Below, in pieces: positions 34,544-36,767 of a stretch of 36,767 bases of DNA. The position numbers were made by a program, and so were the translations under genes. The stretch comes from an uncultured Clostridia bacterium (GTDB taxonomy: Bacteria > Bacillota_I > Bacilli_A > RF39 > UBA660): contig CAMZBG010000009.1 of the NCBI GenBank assembly GCA_947304495.1, positions 1 to 36,767 on the forward strand, written 5' to 3'. The stretch's first letter is position 1, and each line of letters begins with the position of its first letter. The notes under the pieces are model-generated. The model was not told where the DNA came from. It made no database searches and saw only the letters and a list, made by a program, of their open reading frames with translations.

Positions 34544-36535
34544 ATGAACGAATTAGAACAAATTGAAGGAATAGGTCCCAAAACAAAAGAATTATTAGAA
34601 AAATTAAGAATATTTACAATCGATGATTTAATCAACCATTATCCATTTAGATATGAAGTAATTAAGAGAAGTAATTTATTAGAAATAAAAAATGGAGATA
34701 AAATAATTATCGATGGTGTTATCGAGGGTCAACCAACAATTATATATATATCTCCAAAATTAAAAAAGATAATCTTTCGTATTAATACTGGAAGTAATAT
34801 ATTAAATGTAACAATATATAACAGAGTATATCTAATGGAAAATATTAAAACTGGAAAAGCTATTACAGTTATTGGCAAATATGATAAGATAAAGAATGCA
34901 GTTATTGCCAATGATATCAGAATGGAAAAATTACCAGTTATTCCTAAAATTGAAAGTATTTATTATACAACAGCAGGATTATCTAAAAAGAGTATATCTA
35001 AATATATAACATCACTGATAATGAATGGTTATAAACCAATAGATATATTACCAGAATACTTAATTCAAAAATATAATCTATTATCTAAATATGAAGCAAT
35101 CGTAGAAATTCATAATCCTACCGAAGTAACCCTATTAAAAAAAGCTAGACAAAGATTAAAATATGAAGAATTATTTATATATTTACTTAAAATAGGATTC
35201 TTAAAAGAAAAACTAAATAATGATGAAGAAGCTATCAAAAGAAATATCGATAGAGAAAAAATAGATGAATTTATTAAAACATTACCATATCAATTAACAA
35301 TTGATCAAAGTGCTTCATTAAATGAAATATTAGAAGATATGGCATCTTCAAAAAGAATGAATAGATTACTTCAAGGTGATGTTGGTAGTGGTAAAACAAT
35401 CGTTGCCTTATTAGCAGGATATGCTAATTATTTATCTAAATATCAGACAGCTATTATGGTACCAACAGAAATATTAGTAACACAACATTATGAAGAAGCT
35501 AAGAAACTATTTAAGAAAGTTAAAATGAATATAGCATTATTAACTTCTTCAACTAAAAAAGCTGATAGACAAAAAATATTAGATGATTTAGCTCAAGGTA
35601 AAATAGATTTAATAATTGGTACTCAAAGCTTAATAAGCGAAAGTATTAAATTTAAAAATTTAGGTTTAGTAATTACTGATGAACAACATCGTTTTGGAGT
35701 TAATCAGAGAAGTGAATTTAAAAACAAAGGAATATCTCCAGATGTCTTATCAATGAGTGCTACGCCAATACCTAGAACATATGCTTTAACAATATATGGT
35801 GATATGGAAGTATCTAGTATTTTAACAAAACCAGCTGGTAGAAAAGAAGTAATAACATACTACAAAAAAGAAAACGATATAACTGAAGTATTAGAATTAA
35901 TGAAAAAAGAAATAGATCAAAAACATCAAATATATGTTATAGCACCAATGATTGAAAATGAAGATACCGATTTAGAAAATGTTACCGATCTAGAAGAAAA
36001 AATGAATAAAGCTTTTGGCAAGATAGGTACAATAGCTTCAATTCATGGGAAGTTAGATGTTAAAGAAAAGAACAAGATAATGAAAGACTATGAAGATGGC
36101 AAAATTGATATCTTAATATCTACCACAGTAATTGAAGTAGGTATCAACGTACCAAATGCCAGTATGATAGTAATATTTGATGCAAATGTATTTGGTCTAT
36201 CAACAATCCATCAATTAAGAGGAAGAGTAGGAAGAAGTGATATTCAAAGTTACTGTATACTTATTTCTAAAGAATACCAAGAAAGATTAAAATTCTTAGA
36301 AACATGTAATGATGGATTTGAAATAAGTGAATATGACTTTAAAAATAGAGGAGAAGGAGACTTATTTGGTATAAGACAAAGTGGTGAAACAGGATTAAAA
36401 CTGGCTAATGTCAAAAAAGATTTTCAAATGTTATTAAAGGCTAGAGATGATGTTCAAGAATTTCTACCTAAATTAAACCAAGAAGATTATCCAAAACTAT
36501 ATGAATTATTAACTAGTGTAAGTGATGTTGATTAA
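34544..36535 (+). CDS. recG: ATP-dependent DNA helicase RecG
   Basis: This superfamily 2 helicase regresses stalled forks and processes Holliday junctions. The 663-aa length is normal for Bacillota (about 680). An N-terminal LEQIEGIGPKTKELLEKL helical segment precedes the wedge OB domain (about 55-150). Then come QLTIDQSASLNEI, Walker A GDVGSGKT (278-285), DEQH (379-382), SMSATPIPRTYAL, motif V TTVIEVGINVPNA, and HQLRGRVGRSD. The C-terminal GEGDLFGIRQSG is the TRG/wedge-contact region. The start follows GGAGGAG. All motifs are intact. Confidence 0.97.
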   Translation: MNELEQIEGIGPKTKELLEKLRIFTIDDLINHYPFRYEVIKRSNLLEIKNGDKIIIDGVIEGQPTIIYISPKLKKIIFRINTGSNILNVTIYNRVYLMENIKTGKAITVIGKYDKIKNAVIANDIRMEKLPVIPKIESIYYTTAGLSKKSISKYITSLIMNGYKPIDILPEYLIQKYNLLSKYEAIVEIHNPTEVTLLKKARQRLKYEELFIYLLKIGFLKEKLNNDEEAIKRNIDREKIDEFIKTLPYQLTIDQSASLNEILEDMASSKRMNRLLQGDVGSGKTIVALLAGYANYLSKYQTAIMVPTEILVTQHYEEAKKLFKKVKMNIALLTSSTKKADRQKILDDLAQGKIDLIIGTQSLISESIKFKNLGLVITDEQHRFGVNQRSEFKNKGISPDVLSMSATPIPRTYALTIYGDMEVSSILTKPAGRKEVITYYKKENDITEVLELMKKEIDQKHQIYVIAPMIENEDTDLENVTDLEEKMNKAFGKIGTIASIHGKLDVKEKNKIMKDYEDGKIDILISTTVIEVGINVPNASMIVIFDANVFGLSTIHQLRGRVGRSDIQSYCILISKEYQERLKFLETCNDGFEISEYDFKNRGEGDLFGIRQSGETGLKLANVKKDFQMLLKARDDVQEFLPKLNQEDYPKLYELLTSVSDVD

Positions 36536-36587
36536 AAAATGTCAAATATAATCAAAAATAAAAAAAGTACTTGCATTTAATTAAATT

Positions 36588-36767
36588 CTATATTACAATG
36601 ATATTGTCATAATAATCAATAAGCTTATCCGCGCGTTCCTTAAATGCTTTGTAGTCCTCATCCTGCCACCAGTCGGCAAGATCACCATTCTTATCATACT
36701 GTGAACCGCTTGTATCAAATGCATGGCTTATCTCATGACCTATGACAGTCCCTATCCCTCCGAGCAG
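36588..36767 (-). pseudogene. M13 (PepO/neprilysin-like) metallopeptidase fragment, truncated
   Basis: Reading in from the window edge, 59 codons encode GGIGTVIGHEISHAFDTSG followed by DKNGDLADWWQDEDYKAFKERADKLIDYYDNI, the zinc-binding core of M13 endopeptidases (HEISH with two histidine ligands). M13 proteins should continue some 120 residues past here with a GExxAD third zinc ligand, but a TAG stops it just after YYDNIIVI. Bases from about 36625 are clearly GC-richer, with codons such as GCG, CGC, CTC and GGG that are rare elsewhere in the window. It is either a decayed foreign gene or an assembly join at a contig end. The 5' part is outside the window. Confidence 0.75.

Overview
The window is AT-rich DNA from a Bacillota relative with a reduced-looking, Mollicutes/RF39-like or Erysipelotrichia-like gene style. 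The evidence is AGA/TTA-dominated codons, AGGAGG ribosome sites, the rpsK-rpoA-rplQ order and compact terminators that often overlap stop codons. TGA is a real stop (ligA, the C39 transporter and the gene ending at 25177 all use it), so this is not the Mycoplasma code. A CotE outer spore coat protein and a SpoVB-type flippase suggest a sporulating Gram-positive cell. The wall is present (MurC, a sortase-type NPKTN protein). An uncultured gut bacterium is my inference.

Layout. 1-6217 is housekeeping: ribosomal tail and rpoA, a degenerate RNB-domain protein, ligA and an M29 aminopeptidase. 6261-6900 holds a small helical protein and an elongator tRNA-Met with its own promoter and terminator. 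6900-12400 is an accessory stretch. It starts with a DUF3800 gene overlapping a putative BECR-fold nuclease gene, convergent with a previously unannotated ~108-nt structured small RNA that has a near-consensus promoter. An unknown gene (271 aa) and four more unknown genes follow, and three copies of one terminator-promoter cassette punctuate this stretch. A weak copy of the tRNA 3' flank at 9374-9400 hints that 6.86-9.38 kb is an integrated island. 12419-16443 is a Nudix hydrolase and a two-gene surface-protein cluster plus a small membrane-anchored protein. 16455-19344 (minus strand) encodes a polytopic GT-C-like protein and a SpoVB-like flippase, followed by murC on the plus strand.

20835-23664 is a bacteriocin locus: a C39 peptidase-ABC transporter, a small membrane accessory protein and two double-glycine peptides (45 and 57 aa), each with a GxxxG motif and a single cysteine, which looks like a two-peptide class IIb bacteriocin. 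23759-29502 has a second flippase-like protein, a CBS-regulated family II pyrophosphatase, acetate kinase, an NrnA-like DHH phosphoesterase and a small membrane protein. 29550-33364 has cotE, then a structured leader, a TasA-like protein with a SipW-type signal peptide, a long intercistronic hairpin, a SipW-type signal peptidase with a long multi-spanning N-terminus, and a DUF5305 protein: a self-contained fibre/biofilm export operon. An unknown gene and recG follow.

The last ~150 bases are visibly GC-richer and encode, on the minus strand, an M13 (PepO-like) peptidase fragment that stops early. This may be a decayed transferred gene or a chimeric contig end.

The best candidates for something new are the small RNA/DUF3800/nuclease island, the terminator-promoter cassettes, the single-cysteine two-peptide bacteriocin, and the switch-like leader of the TasA/SipW operon.
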